Source of the DNA: Legionella sheltonii
Lineage (GTDB): Bacteria; Pseudomonadota; Gammaproteobacteria; Legionellales; Legionellaceae
Assembly: GCF_026191355.1 (NCBI RefSeq)
Contig: NZ_JAPHOQ010000006.1
Location: 124,001 to 188,000 of the forward strand
DNA length: 64,000 nt
Direction: 5' to 3'
Below are positions 17,597 to 27,620 of this stretch, in pieces. The first letter of the stretch is position 1. Every line of letters starts with the position of its first letter. The notes beneath the pieces were generated by a model. That model made no database searches. It was not told the origin of the DNA and saw nothing but the letters and a program-made list of their open reading frames with translations. Both the position numbers and the translations under genes were made by a program.

Positions 17597-18472
17597 CTAC
17601 TTTTTTGTAGGCTTAAACGCCAATAATGACCACCCACTAAGATTTTCCTGACGAACTACGACAAATATTGAGGCATAGGTTTTAATCAGTTCAGGTGCCT
17701 GTTCTTCCAGTATTCCGGATACAATGAGCATCCCTTCAGGATTTAGTAGTTGTTGAAAACGTTCTTTTAGGGAAATTAATGGTGCCAATAAAATGTTAGC
17801 AATAATTAAATCTACAGGTTTAGATAGAGTATCAGGCATACCAATTGATAATTTACGCTCATCGAGTTCATTCGCTGAAGCGTTATTTTGGGTAGCTTGT
17901 AAGGCTTGCTGATCAATATCAACTGCATGTACTTCTGCGGCTCCCAATTTTAACGCAGCCAAAGTAAGTATTCCTGAACCACAACCGTAATCAATAACTT
18001 CCTTATTTTTCAAATCAGCCTGTTCCAACCAGGTTAAACATAAAGCCGTAGTAGGATGAGTTCCAGTACCAAAAGCCAGGCCTGGATCTAACATGAGATT
18101 GACGGCATGGGGTTCTGGTGGAGTAGACCAGGTGGGGCAGACCCATAAACGTTGGCCAAAACGTTGTGGTTTAAAATCATCCATCCAAGCCCTTTCCCAA
18201 TCTTTGTCTTCCAAAACCTCTAGGGTGCATGCCAGCTCAGGGTGATTTTGCAGTAGGTGATCGCGAGTAAACTGCGCTTGGAAAACTTCTGAAAATAAGG
18301 CCTGAATAACGACTTCAGGCCATAACGGAGTTGTTCCTGGTTCAGGTTCAAGAACTGGATTATCATTTTTATCGGTGAGCATGATGGACAGCGCACCGAA
18401 TTCTTCCAATTCATTGCTCAGCAATTCAATTTCTTGACTGGGACAATGTTCTATTTTTAATTGAAACCACAC
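17597..18472 (-). CDS. prmA: Ribosomal protein L11 methyltransferase
   Basis: SAM-dependent trimethylation of L11. The methyltransferase core has V-I-D-Y-G-C-G-S-G-I-L-T-L-A-A near residue 160, preceded by LMLDPGLAFGTGTHPTT, and NILLAPL as the catalytic N-x-x-x-x motif. The N-terminal L11-recognition domain occupies about 1-60. 291 residues. The start codon is GTG at 18472, four bases after the accC stop; no in-frame ATG is available, and GGA lies over the accC end, so translation is probably coupled. Confidence 0.95.
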   Translation of the reverse strand: MWFQLKIEHCPSQEIELLSNELEEFGALSIMLTDKNDNPVLEPEPGTTPLWPEVVIQALFSEVFQAQFTRDHLLQNHPELACTLEVLEDKDWERAWMDDFKPQRFGQRLWVCPTWSTPPEPHAVNLMLDPGLAFGTGTHPTTALCLTWLEQADLKNKEVIDYGCGSGILTLAALKLGAAEVHAVDIDQQALQATQNNASANELDERKLSIGMPDTLSKPVDLIIANILLAPLISLKERFQQLLNPEGMLIVSGILEEQAPELIKTYASIFVVVRQENLSGWSLLAFKPTKK

Positions 18473-18476
18473 AGCA

Positions 18477-19817
18477 TTAATCCTTCAACATTTTTTCCAA
18501 ATAATGAATATTAGTACCACCAGCTATAAACGATTGATCATGGAAAATACGTTGATGTAACTCGATATTGGTTTTTATACCATCAATAATGATTTCATCG
18601 AGCGCATTTCGCATTCTTGCAATAGCTTCAGCACGAGTCTCCCCATAACTAATGAGCTTTCCTATCATCGAATCGTAATTTGGTGGAACTGTATAACTGC
18701 TGTAAATATGGGAATCAAAACGAATGCCTGGGCCACCGGGTTGGTGTAATAATTTAATTGTTCCTGGTGAAGGCATGAAGGTTTTGGCATCTTCTGCATT
18801 GATCCGACATTCAATTGCATGACCATGCAATTTGATGTCATCTTGCGTCAGAGTCATCGGTATGTCACTGGCAATTTTGATTTGTTCTTTAATCAAATCT
18901 ACCCCAGTAATCATTTCCGTGACTGGATGCTCAACCTGAATCCGTGTATTCATTTCAATGAAGTAAAAACATCCATCTTGATACAGAAACTCAAAAGTTC
19001 CAGCGCCGCGATATTTCAGCTCTTGACATGCTTTGACTACTGAGTCACCAATTTTTTTTCTCAGTTCGGGGGTAATTCCGGGAGCAGGTGCTTCTTCCAC
19101 TACTTTTTGGTGGCGTCTTTGCATAGAACAATCACGTTCACCTAAATGAATGGCTTTACCTTGACCATCTCCAAGTACTTGAAATTCAACATGACGAGGA
19201 TTTTCAAGGAATTTTTCCATGTAAACAATAGGGTTATTAAATGCGGCTTTCGCTTCGCTGCGGGTAAGTGCAATCGAGCTAAGCAGGTTCGACTCGCTAT
19301 GTACTACACGCATACCTCGTCCACCACCACCGCCAGCTGCCTTGATAATAACGGGATAGCCAATCTTGCGAGCAACTTCTAGATTCAATTGGTCATCATC
19401 AGACAAAGGGCCATCTGATCCAGGAACACAAGGAACTCCTGCAGCTTTCATCGCGTTAATGGCAGATACTTTGTCACCCATAAGACGAATGGTATCACCT
19501 CGAGGTCCGATAAATCGAAATCCACTTTGTTCCACGATTTCCGCAAAATCAGCATTTTCAGATAGAAAACCATAGCCAGGATGAATTGCCACAGCATCAG
19601 TAATTTCAGCAGCGGAAATAATTGCAGGAATATTGAGGTAACTCTTTTGTGCTGGAGCAGGGCCAATGCAAACGGTTTCATCAGCAAGACGAACATGCAA
19701 TAAATCTTTATCGACGTCTGAATGTACGGCTACAGTCTGAATACCAAGCTCCTTACAGGCGCGTAAAATACGAAGAGCGATTTCACCTCTGTTGGCAATA
19801 ACAATTTTACTGAGCAT
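18477..19817 (-). CDS. accC: Biotin carboxylase subunit of acetyl-CoA carboxylase
   Basis: ATP-dependent carboxylation of biotin on AccB, the first half-reaction of malonyl-CoA formation. The biotin carboxylase N-domain begins [20 protein letters not shown]; the ATP-grasp glycine loop ([14 protein letters not shown]) is near residue 160, [14 protein letters not shown] is near 288, and C-terminal domain is present. 446 residues, normal length. It lies 11 bases after accB in the aroQ-accB-accC-prmA run. Confidence 0.97.
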   Translation of the reverse strand: MLSKIVIANRGEIALRILRACKELGIQTVAVHSDVDKDLLHVRLADETVCIGPAPAQKSYLNIPAIISAAEITDAVAIHPGYGFLSENADFAEIVEQSGFRFIGPRGDTIRLMGDKVSAINAMKAAGVPCVPGSDGPLSDDDQLNLEVARKIGYPVIIKAAGGGGGRGMRVVHSESNLLSSIALTRSEAKAAFNNPIVYMEKFLENPRHVEFQVLGDGQGKAIHLGERDCSMQRRHQKVVEEAPAPGITPELRKKIGDSVVKACQELKYRGAGTFEFLYQDGCFYFIEMNTRIQVEHPVTEMITGVDLIKEQIKIASDIPMTLTQDDIKLHGHAIECRINAEDAKTFMPSPGTIKLLHQPGGPGIRFDSHIYSSYTVPPNYDSMIGKLISYGETRAEAIARMRNALDEIIIDGIKTNIELHQRIFHDQSFIAGGTNIHYLEKMLKD

Positions 19818-19828
19818 GAATGCCCCCT

Positions 19829-20314
19829 CTATTCTATAACAAACAGGACCTGATCGTATTCTACAGGCTCTCCATTAGCGACGAGTATATCTATAATTTT
19901 ACCGGCGCGATCCGCTTCAATTTCATTAAACATTTTCATGGCTTCAACAATACATAACACATCACCTGCTTTAACTGTTTGGCCAATGGTTACGAAAGGA
20001 GGACTTTCTGGAGATGGAGAAGTGTACATGGTACCTACCATAGGAGAACGAATTTTATGACCTGGAGTCATGAGCATTGTTGTCTTACTTTCTTGATGCG
20101 AAGTGGCTGTAGGAACAGGCACGTTATTTATACTGGGTAGTGACTCCTGACGTGGTGCAGGTGTAGAAACGTAGTGAACTTGAGGCGCTTCTATTGCAGG
20201 CGCACTGCTGTGACGGCTTAGTCTAAGCGACTCCTCACCTTCTTTAATTTCAATTTCAGAAATGCCAGTTTCTTCTAGCAATTCGATTAATTTTCTGATC
20301 TTACGAATGTCCAT
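19829..20314 (-). CDS. accB: Biotin carboxyl carrier protein of acetyl-CoA carboxylase
   Basis: A 161-residue carrier. The C-terminal biotinyl domain carries E-A-M-K-M with the biotinylated Lys127, and the thumb segment [11 protein letters not shown]. The middle (about 38-80) is a Pro/Ala/Thr-rich linker, and the N-terminus [15 protein letters not shown] is standard. The ATG at 20314 overlaps the end of aroQ by 14 bases; a TTG six codons upstream is less likely. Confidence 0.96.
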   Translation of the reverse strand: MDIRKIRKLIELLEETGISEIEIKEGEESLRLSRHSSAPAIEAPQVHYVSTPAPRQESLPSINNVPVPTATSHQESKTTMLMTPGHKIRSPMVGTMYTSPSPESPPFVTIGQTVKAGDVLCIVEAMKMFNEIEADRAGKIIDILVANGEPVEYDQVLFVIE

Positions 20315-20753
20315 TGTTTGATTCTCTTTCAATAATTGATGTTAATGCTAATGAGTATCCTTGCGCACCTAAACCACTGATAGTACCTTTTGCAATATCA
20401 GAAAAATAAGAATGGTGACGAAAAGGTTCTCGGGAATAAATATTACTGATATGTACTTCAATAAAAGGGATTGCCACAGCACATAAGGCATCCCTTAAGG
20501 CCACGCTGGTGTGTGTGAATCCTGCGGGATTAAAGATTATATAACTTACTTTGTCGATACTGGCTTGGTGAATTGCTTCAATTAATTCTGCTTCCGAATT
20601 GCTTTGATAACAGTTTAATGCAAAACCAGCTTGTGTTGCTTCTTTGATTAAACGCGAGTTGATGTGAGCTAATGTCGTGACTCCATAGACTGAAGGCTCT
20701 CGAGTTCCTAGGAGATTCAAATTTGGTCCGTGTAAAACCAGAATTTTTTTCAT
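20301..20753 (-). CDS. aroQ: Type II 3-dehydroquinate dehydratase
   Basis: Third step of the shikimate pathway. Type II signature [17 protein letters not shown] at the start, the catalytic Tyr23 in [14 protein letters not shown] with the general acid region near residue 75, and [14 protein letters not shown]. 150 residues. It is the first gene of the leftward aroQ-accB-accC-prmA group, the same arrangement as in pseudomonads. The ATG at 20753 is unambiguous. Confidence 0.96.
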   Translation of the reverse strand: MKKILVLHGPNLNLLGTREPSVYGVTTLAHINSRLIKEATQAGFALNCYQSNSEAELIEAIHQASIDKVSYIIFNPAGFTHTSVALRDALCAVAIPFIEVHISNIYSREPFRHHSYFSDIAKGTISGLGAQGYSLALTSIIERESNNGHS

Positions 20754-20988
20754 GTATTAGTTAGTATCAAGCAATTTCGGCAGATTTTGCCTGATCTTCC
20801 TAAAATTGTCTATATATCTCCGAGGATATCCACAAGTTCTCTGCTTTTTTTATATTTTTTTCTTTATGGTCTTCACGGTATTATTTGCGCACTTTATATC
20901 GGTCACCTAGACTTTTATACGAGATAATGAAATTATTTTAAAGATAGAACAGTTTTATCTTTAATTCCTCCTGGAAAAGGAATCGATA

Positions 20989-22197
20989 ATGCAGGAAATG
21001 CGTGAGCAGCAGGAGGTACAAAAAGTACAACCTGTAATATATTTTATTATTTTTATGATGATGATATTGGTGCAAATCTCTATCGATCAATATGTTCCTT
21101 CATTACCTGCTATTACCAAATCCTTTAATAGTACTGAATCATCAATTCAATTTACCTTGTTTCTTTTTATGTTTGGACTTGGAATTTCTCATATTTTTTT
21201 TGGGCCTTTATCCGATAAAATTGGACGTAAAATGCCCTTGATTTATGGTATAGGAATAAGTGTTATAGGGGCTCTCTGCTGTTTACTTGCGCCTTCAGTT
21301 ACCGTATTAACTTTGGGACGGTTTTTACAAGGTTTTGGCATTGGTTCTTGTAGTTCCGTAGGACGCTCTTTAATCCGTGATCTTTTTACTGGCCGGTATT
21401 TATCCAAAATTGGTTCTTATGTGGGTGTTGCAAGCACGCTTCTTTTAGTCGCTTCGCCTATTTGGGGTGGGTTTATTCAAGAACATTTTGGCTGGAGGGC
21501 TAATTTTTTATTTATTTTTATTTTAGGCCTTACATTTTGGGTTATTATTCTGTTGGTTTTGCCTGAGACCAATAAAAATCTTAATCCCAATGCGACAAAG
21601 ATAAGAGTAATACTGCAAAATTATGGTGCTTTATTAAAATCAAAAATTTTTTTAGGTTATACCCTATGCGCCTGTTTTGCATGCGCAGGCTTAATTGCTT
21701 ATCTGACTATTGCTCCTTTTTTATTTCAAAATGTATTAGGGCTAACTCCTTTAGAATATGGTCAGTTGTCCATTTTTATTGCTGGTGCTATCTGTCTCAG
21801 TGGAATAATTAACAGTCAATTGGTGATGGTTAAAGGTGTTTCTTACATGTTATTTATCGGTGTCTTTTTGATGATAAGTGGCGGTGGGATTATGCTCAGT
21901 TTTGCGCTTGCTGGAATCCTGAATGTTCTGACAATTATGATTCCTATCGCTTTATTTAGTATGGGGGCAGGGTTTACTTTTATTAACGCTTTTGCAGGAG
22001 TTTTTTACCCATTTCCACACATTGCGGGGACAGTAGCCGCCTTATATGTGAGTTTGCAAGATTTAACTGCCGCATTAACAAGTGGCTTTATTGCGGTAAC
22101 CAAGATACAAGGTCAGCTCTCCTTGGCTTCGATATTACTCGTATTAGGATTAGGGGCTTTGGCTGCATGGTATTATCAAAATTCAATAACTCGGTAG
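20989..22197 (+). CDS. Bcr/CflA-type MFS drug exporter
   Basis: A 402-residue inner-membrane proton antiporter with 12 predicted membrane helices. It has the DHA1 motif A in G-P-L-S-D-K-I-G-R-K-M-P-L (about 75-88), Q-Y-V-P-S-L-P-A-I in the first helix pair, and R-F-L-Q-G-F-G-I-G-S-C motif. Substrate is unknown; relatives export bicyclomycin, chloramphenicol or sulfonamides. The ATG at 20989 has an AAGGA site. It is divergent from aroQ across a 235-base gap where the promoters of both must lie. Confidence 0.88.
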   Translation: MQEMREQQEVQKVQPVIYFIIFMMMILVQISIDQYVPSLPAITKSFNSTESSIQFTLFLFMFGLGISHIFFGPLSDKIGRKMPLIYGIGISVIGALCCLLAPSVTVLTLGRFLQGFGIGSCSSVGRSLIRDLFTGRYLSKIGSYVGVASTLLLVASPIWGGFIQEHFGWRANFLFIFILGLTFWVIILLVLPETNKNLNPNATKIRVILQNYGALLKSKIFLGYTLCACFACAGLIAYLTIAPFLFQNVLGLTPLEYGQLSIFIAGAICLSGIINSQLVMVKGVSYMLFIGVFLMISGGGIMLSFALAGILNVLTIMIPIALFSMGAGFTFINAFAGVFYPFPHIAGTVAALYVSLQDLTAALTSGFIAVTKIQGQLSLASILLVLGLGALAAWYYQNSITR

Positions 22198-22481
22198 AAA
22201 TGCGTTGAATTATTAGTGCATGGGTGATAAAAAATTTTTCACCTATCTGGTCATTATTTTCCTATGAGTTTCATACCAAGCATCAAATAATAATTTAAAA
22301 AATGACAAAACTATGCTAGCTTGAATGAGTTTTAGAATTTATTAGTTTTGTTCGCAGGCGTAACTCACCCTTTAGGACCAGTCAAGTTTTTTCTATGAAC
22401 TTGATTTTATGGATTAATTGGTTCAGATAGAGCTGAGTTGCTTTCAAGTTAGATTAAGTTGCAAATAAGGAGTGGGTTTCA
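22198..22481 (+). promoter_or_regulatory. Long leader/promoter region of the metalloprotease gene
   Basis: A 284-base AT-rich gap before the protease gene. It contains CAAGTT/AACTTG at 22383-22403 followed by ATTTTAT, a small hairpin, and an AAGGAG site just before the start. No open frame or known riboswitch is apparent. Growth-phase control of ProA in Legionella is known, but no operator can be named from sequence. Confidence 0.35.
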
Positions 22482-24122
22482 ATGCATCATAATTACTATT
22501 TATCTCCCCTGGCAGTCGCGCTGGCTTTAGGAATAGCATCTCCCGCGAGAGCTGCAGAACCGATGCCTTTACAAAAAGCATCTCTTGAGCAAGTAAAACA
22601 GAAGTTTTCTTTGACACAAGGTGTTGCCGTTGCAAAAGACAGTTTACGATTCGTTAGTGAGCATACTGACACCAATAAAGTGACGCATGTGCGTATGCAA
22701 CAACAATATGTAGGATTTCCTGTATATGGCGGTTATGCAATTATGCACAGCATGCATACTGTAAAATCATTAGCTAATGCTCAGTCTAATGTAGCGATGA
22801 ATGGTGTTGTTTATCAAGGCTTACAGACTGAATTAGGTCAACCCGATGCTTCTTTTGTGAGCAATGCTGATGCAGCATTACAACAATTTAAAGCAAAGTA
22901 TGTAGGTAAAGATGTGAGTGACGAAAAAGTCATTCCTATGGTTTATATCGATGCTCAGCATAAAGCACATTGGGCGTATAAAGTGAGTGTACTTGTTGTC
23001 CATAAAGATAAAATACCAGAGCGTCCTACGGCAATTATTGATGCAAAAACTAAACAACCTTTTGTACAATGGAACGATATCAAAACTCAGAATCGAGATT
23101 CTGTAAGTGGATCCGGTTTTGGTGGAAATACTAAAACAGGTTTCATTCAATATGGTACTGATTTGCCCTATCTTGATTTAACTCGTGATGCTGAAAATGG
23201 ACTCTGCTTTATGGAAAACGCAGATGTTAAAGTAATTGACATGGGCCATAAATACAGTTCAAGAAGTAGAGCAATGAAGTTTAATTGCCAAACTAACGAT
23301 GCCAATATTTATCTCACCGGTTATAAGGGAGATGGTTACGATAGAGAAAATGGTGCTGCCTCTCCAACGAATGATGCATTGTACTCCGGTCATGTGATCC
23401 ACCATATGTATCATGACTGGTATGATACCAACGCCTTGAGTAATGCGGATGGTTCGGCAATGCAATTAGTGATGCGAGTTCATTACGGTGAAGGTTATGA
23501 AAATGCATATTGGGATGGTCAGCAGATGACTTTTGGTGATGGCGATACCATGATGTATCCTTTAGTCTCTCTTGGCGTTGCTGCTCATGAAATTAGCCAT
23601 GGTTTTACAGAACAACATTCTAACCTTGAATATTATGGCCAATCAGGCGGTATGAACGAAGCATTCTCTGATATGGCAGCTCAAGCAGCTGAATATTATT
23701 CTGTCAAGAAAAGCACCTGGCAAATAGGTGGCGAAATCATGAAAGAAGACAGCGGCTATGATGCATTACGTTACATGGACAAACCAAGTCGTGATGGTGA
23801 GTCGATTGATACTGCCGATGAATATTATGGTGGTTTGGATGTTCACTATTCCAGTGGAGTATACAACCATTTGTTTTACATTTTAGCAAATCAACCTAAT
23901 TGGAATACCCGATTAGCATTCGATGTTATGGTGAAAGCCAACATGGATTACTGGACACCTTATTCTAGCTTTGATGAAGGTGGTGAGGGTCTGGTAAGTG
24001 CAATCAATGACTTGGTCGCTGCTGATCCTAACCATCAGACGTTTCCTGCGACTGCTTTATGCGATGTTAAAAAGTCATTAAATGAAGTTAAGATTGCTAC
24101 CAATATGGATGGCTGTAATTAA
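22482..24122 (+). CDS. proA: Secreted M4 zinc metalloprotease (ProA/Msp, thermolysin-like)
   Basis: An exported protease made as a pre-pro-enzyme; the orthologue is a major type II secretion substrate of L. pneumophila. Residues 1-24 are the signal peptide (cut near ARA-AEP), about 25-205 the FTP/PepSY propeptide, then the catalytic domain. Zinc ligands are H369 and H373 in HEISH and E393 in NEAFSD, 20 residues later as in M4 enzymes; E370 is the catalytic base. The late D-V-H-Y-S-S-G-V segment carries the His of the active site. 546 residues, full length. A stand-alone gene with its own leader. Confidence 0.95.
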   Translation: MHHNYYLSPLAVALALGIASPARAAEPMPLQKASLEQVKQKFSLTQGVAVAKDSLRFVSEHTDTNKVTHVRMQQQYVGFPVYGGYAIMHSMHTVKSLANAQSNVAMNGVVYQGLQTELGQPDASFVSNADAALQQFKAKYVGKDVSDEKVIPMVYIDAQHKAHWAYKVSVLVVHKDKIPERPTAIIDAKTKQPFVQWNDIKTQNRDSVSGSGFGGNTKTGFIQYGTDLPYLDLTRDAENGLCFMENADVKVIDMGHKYSSRSRAMKFNCQTNDANIYLTGYKGDGYDRENGAASPTNDALYSGHVIHHMYHDWYDTNALSNADGSAMQLVMRVHYGEGYENAYWDGQQMTFGDGDTMMYPLVSLGVAAHEISHGFTEQHSNLEYYGQSGGMNEAFSDMAAQAAEYYSVKKSTWQIGGEIMKEDSGYDALRYMDKPSRDGESIDTADEYYGGLDVHYSSGVYNHLFYILANQPNWNTRLAFDVMVKANMDYWTPYSSFDEGGEGLVSAINDLVAADPNHQTFPATALCDVKKSLNEVKIATNMDGCN

Positions 24123-24130
24123 TTTGAGTT

Positions 24131-24164
24131 CGATATAAAAGGCATTTCAATGTCTTTTATATCG
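24131..24164. terminator. 11-bp perfect inverted repeat after proA
   Basis: CGATATAAAAG (24131-24141) and CTTTTATATCG (24154-24164) are exact inverses around a 12-base loop. It lies 8 bases after the proA stop and before the convergent hydrolase gene, so it may end both transcripts. No T tract follows. Confidence 0.55.
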
Positions 24165-24235
24165 CGAAACGAAAATTAATGAATCTATAGAGTAATTTAA
24201 AATAGGTATGTAGATGTAGAAGTCCTAGTAATCAT

Positions 24236-25075
24236 TTACTGGATTATAAAATCAGCCAGAAGCTTACTTATAACTTCTGGCTGTTCCATATGGATGTGAT
24301 GTCCTCCATCCATTTTTTTAAGCGTGAGATTTTTTACTGTCTCAATACGGGTATTCATTATTTCAGTATCAAAAGCAAATCCTCTACTGGATAAAAGTAA
24401 ATAAGTCTTCGCCGTAATTTCCTGTAAACAAGAAAGTATCTGCGTTTCTGTCATACGTAAAGGAGAACGTTCCAGTAAACGTTGATCATGTCGCCAATAA
24501 AATTTCCCCTTTTTTTCAATTAAGCTACGTTCACAAAGAATTTTTGCAATGTCTAAAGAGACATATCCTTTAAATGCACGGGCTAGAGCTGCGCTATTTA
24601 TATGATCATAACCCTTTGATTTTTTGCTTTTTTGAACAAGAAAATGCGCATATTCTCTTAATTGTTGACATGCGGTTTCTGCTGGGTGGGAAAATGGCCC
24701 TAATCCTTCGATCAAACATAGAGAGAGAAATCGTTCTGGGACTACTCCTCCAACTAAACTTGCAAGACAAGCGCCCATGGAGTGTCCTAACAAATGTACT
24801 TTATCCAATTTAAGTGCATTGATTAGTTCAATAACAATAAAAATGCCATCAAAAAAATGATAGTGGCATCCTTTAGGAAGATGTGACGAGTGTCCGTGCC
24901 CTGGCAAATCAACGGCTACAAAATGAAAGTCATTTTCTAAGTATGGAGCAAGAGGGGCAAAACTATTGGCATTATCCAACCAGCCATGAAGCGCTAAGAT
25001 AGTCGGTTTATCAGGGTTTCCCCAGATTTTGCAGGCTATAGAAAAACCTGGAATAGCGAGTGTGAGCATCTTCAT
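24236..25075 (-). CDS. Alpha/beta-fold hydrolase
   Basis: A 279-residue hydrolase with the oxyanion loop LHGWLDNANSF (about 29-39), nucleophile elbow G-H-S-M-G-A with Ser99, and a likely catalytic His in MDGGHHIHMEQP near the C-terminus. Resembles the serine hydrolase-like (SERHL) esterase group. No signal peptide, so cytoplasmic. The substrate cannot be told. Convergent with proA; divergent from the EEP gene. Confidence 0.85.
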   Translation of the reverse strand: MKMLTLAIPGFSIACKIWGNPDKPTILALHGWLDNANSFAPLAPYLENDFHFVAVDLPGHGHSSHLPKGCHYHFFDGIFIVIELINALKLDKVHLLGHSMGACLASLVGGVVPERFLSLCLIEGLGPFSHPAETACQQLREYAHFLVQKSKKSKGYDHINSAALARAFKGYVSLDIAKILCERSLIEKKGKFYWRHDQRLLERSPLRMTETQILSCLQEITAKTYLLLSSRGFAFDTEIMNTRIETVKNLTLKKMDGGHHIHMEQPEVISKLLADFIIQ

Positions 25076-25286
25076 TTTTATTTACTATTTTTTTAAATTT
25101 TTCTTAATAATTATTATATCTCTACTACAAACAGGAAGGCTATAATTCATTTTTGAATAAAATTTTTACCTCAGCTGCTTCAATCCTGAATCTTTGGATA
25201 AATTTTGAGATCCTTAATCCTTACACACTACAATTTTTTTATACATTGGTGATATGCTTAATACAGGAACTTGAAAAGAGTGAACT

Positions 25287-26045
25287 ATGCAAAAAGAGGC
25301 ACGTAGCGTTTCATTAATAACTTATAATATTCATAAGGGATTCGGAGTAGGGGCCGTGCGCTTTTTGCTTCCTAAAATGCGCGACGCAATTACCCACTTA
25401 AATCCTGATTTTGTTTTCTTACAAGAAGTTCAAGGTGAACATAGGAAACGACAAAAACGAATCAATGCTTGGCCAGATTCTCCACAATTTGAGTATATTG
25501 CTGAAAATATATGGCCTCACTATGTTTATGCAAAAAATGCGGTTTATGAATCAGGACATCATGGAAATGCAATTTTAAGCAAATATGCTTTTGAGCGCTT
25601 TGAGAATATTAATCTGACAAACATTCGTCGAGCCTCAAGAGGAATATTGCATGCACAACTTAAGCTGGAGCAAGTAACTGTTCATTTATTATGCGTACAC
25701 CTAGGCCTTTTCAAGGCTGAGCGTATCGTGCAATGTAACACCTTAATGCAGCGTATTAAGGATGTAGTACCGCAAAATGAACCTTTGTTGATGGCGGGAG
25801 ACTTCAACGATTGGCGCACGGTTATTTCCAAACCTCTTGCGGAACACTTAAATATAGAAGAAGCATTTGTGTCAGTGGAGGGGCAACATGCGCGTTCATT
25901 CCCCGCGATTAGACCGGCACTTTGCGTCGATCGTGTTTATTTTCGCGGGATGAACGTGCATGAAGTGGCCTGTTTGCATGGTAAGCCCTGGCGTATGCTG
26001 TCTGATCATTTGCCGTTATATGCACGTTTTGATTTGATTATTTGA
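25287..26045 (+). CDS. Endonuclease/exonuclease/phosphatase (EEP) family protein
   Basis: A 252-residue metal-dependent phosphoesterase. The EEP signatures are present in order: S-L-I-T-Y-N-I-H-K-G-F near residue 10, F-L-Q-E-V-Q near 48, G-N-A-I-L-S-K near 93, A-G-D-F-N-D-W near 170, and the terminal S-D-H-L-P-L with catalytic D-H. Could act on DNA, inositol phosphates or sphingolipids; the sequence does not decide. No signal peptide is evident. Confidence 0.87.
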   Translation: MQKEARSVSLITYNIHKGFGVGAVRFLLPKMRDAITHLNPDFVFLQEVQGEHRKRQKRINAWPDSPQFEYIAENIWPHYVYAKNAVYESGHHGNAILSKYAFERFENINLTNIRRASRGILHAQLKLEQVTVHLLCVHLGLFKAERIVQCNTLMQRIKDVVPQNEPLLMAGDFNDWRTVISKPLAEHLNIEEAFVSVEGQHARSFPAIRPALCVDRVYFRGMNVHEVACLHGKPWRMLSDHLPLYARFDLII

Positions 26046-26281
26046 AACGCCACTGGCTTATCTACGTCCGTTAGCCTTGCCCGAAAAATTCTTTGTGTCT
26101 CAGGGATTCCTTCCCATAAAATCGCTTGATTAATTTCATCCATAAATGAAATTTTAAAATGCATCATTCATGAGAGTTGTTATCACAAATCGTGTTTATG
26201 ACTACCAAAAAGGCACGCGCTTTTCTGAATACGCATAGGTTTACTTAAATGGTGTATCAAGCCTAATCTGGCGATTCTTTA

Positions 26282-27379
26282 TCATGCATTAAAATGCTGT
26301 AAACACCACAACAGTGTTTGATTTAAAGGAGCATTAAAAATAACAATAAGGGTAAAAAGAGTAAGTATGGCATAGCGATTTAAAAAATAAAGATAATTTT
26401 TAGATTTTTTGTCATCTATTAAGGGCTCAAAATCTGCAATCCAATTGCGAAGCGCAATGCAAATAGGTAAATAGAGCAAGACGATAATTTCGCCAAAAAT
26501 ACGTGGTTCTATAAAATTTCCAACCAGAAGCAACCCTACAAAATAAAAAGCTGCCACATAACGTAGTGGACGATAGGTTTGGGGAATGTAATCATAGAAA
26601 CCAAACCAAAATAAAGGTAGTCCAGCAAAACAAAAACAAAACATAAATAAATTAAGATCAGCAAATAACCACTCTAAATTCATCTCAAAATGAGAATTAG
26701 GAGAATTATAAGCATTCCACTCTATAAGTTTTCCGGGTATCCCTCTTAGACTGATTAGAATAATTATTCGTGCAGTTATATAAGCACAAAAAGAAAATAA
26801 TAGAGGTTTGAATGCTTCTCTGAGCTTTTGCCAATGCAGTGCAGGGATGAGCAATACCATTAAGATACTGCTTTCACGATTGAAAGTAGCTAAAAAAACC
26901 AAAGGAACAAAATACATCCATTGAGCTCTAAGACACCATAAAAAACCCAACGCTGTAAAAAATATGGCTGGTGTATCTGCAGGATAAAAAAAGGTTGCAG
27001 CTCGACCAACCGTAAATCGATAATTTATCACCAGAACTAATGGCAAAAGCAAAATAAATAACCAGCTGAGCAATTGGGCTTGGCGCGCATTAAATTCAAA
27101 TCGTAATAACTGATATATCCCAAGATACATAAGACTGGTGAATAACCATTCCGCTAAAAAAAAGCAGGTACCTGGTTGTATCGGTAACAATGAAAATGGG
27201 TACACTAATAGCGGGATTAAAACACGTTGTGCGTAGGGAAAAGGTATTGAAAAGTTAAGGAGTTGCTCAAAAGTAGTCTCTATGAAAGGGCGCGTGAGCG
27301 TATAATGTAAAAAGGCATATCCTAATAATAAAGCAATTGTTATAAAACGGGATTTATAACGTAGAAAATCCTTATTCAT
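26282..27379 (-). CDS. Polytopic membrane protein of unknown function
   Basis: A 365-residue protein with about ten to eleven hydrophobic segments. The pattern resembles GT-C-like or EpsG-like glycosyltransferase membrane proteins: F-P-Y-A-Q-R-V-L-I-P-L-L after the first helix and A-T-F-N-R-E-S-S in a mid loop, both also common in sugar-lipid transferase families. I do not recognise a named family. It stands alone between an EEP gene and aldolase, with an ATG start at 27379. Confidence 0.6.
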   Translation of the reverse strand: MNKDFLRYKSRFITIALLLGYAFLHYTLTRPFIETTFEQLLNFSIPFPYAQRVLIPLLVYPFSLLPIQPGTCFFLAEWLFTSLMYLGIYQLLRFEFNARQAQLLSWLFILLLPLVLVINYRFTVGRAATFFYPADTPAIFFTALGFLWCLRAQWMYFVPLVFLATFNRESSILMVLLIPALHWQKLREAFKPLLFSFCAYITARIIILISLRGIPGKLIEWNAYNSPNSHFEMNLEWLFADLNLFMFCFCFAGLPLFWFGFYDYIPQTYRPLRYVAAFYFVGLLLVGNFIEPRIFGEIIVLLYLPICIALRNWIADFEPLIDDKKSKNYLYFLNRYAILTLFTLIVIFNAPLNQTLLWCLQHFNA

Positions 27380-27399
27380 TTTTATGCCTTAAAATTGCT

Positions 27400-27600
27400 T
27401 TTTCGATCTCACTGTGGAGTTAGCCCTCATTCCGTACCAGCGAGGGCTCTCCTACCCATTAACACGGCACTACGATATGATAATCCCTCACGTTTCTTGG
27501 GATGACGGCAGTTTTTTCATGCCGAAAAAACCCGGGTTCCGCTGTGCTTCACCCAGGCTACACCTATCATCGGGATTGATTTAATTACGCTGTAGGTAAT
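27400..27600. repeat. Repeat-rich gap between aldolase and the membrane protein
   Basis: A 241-base gap without a gene. AACCCGGGTTCCGCTGTGCTT followed by CACCCAGGCTAC (27528-27563) is a form common in dispersed intergenic repeats; AGCCTGGGTGACGCGCAGTGG at 15721-15741 looks like a partial reverse copy. A GAGGGCT/AGCCCTC inverse pair (near 27421-27450) lies to its left. Confidence 0.45.
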
Positions 27601-27620
27601 CTTCTTTTCCCAGAAGATGA

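Noticed and set aside
20315..20332. TTG start adding six residues to AccB
   Set aside because: The ATG at 20314 gives the standard BCCP N-terminus; the TTG lies deeper in aroQ.
22383..22403. Riboswitch or attenuator before proA
   Set aside because: Only a 6-bp stem is present and no known aptamer core was recognised.
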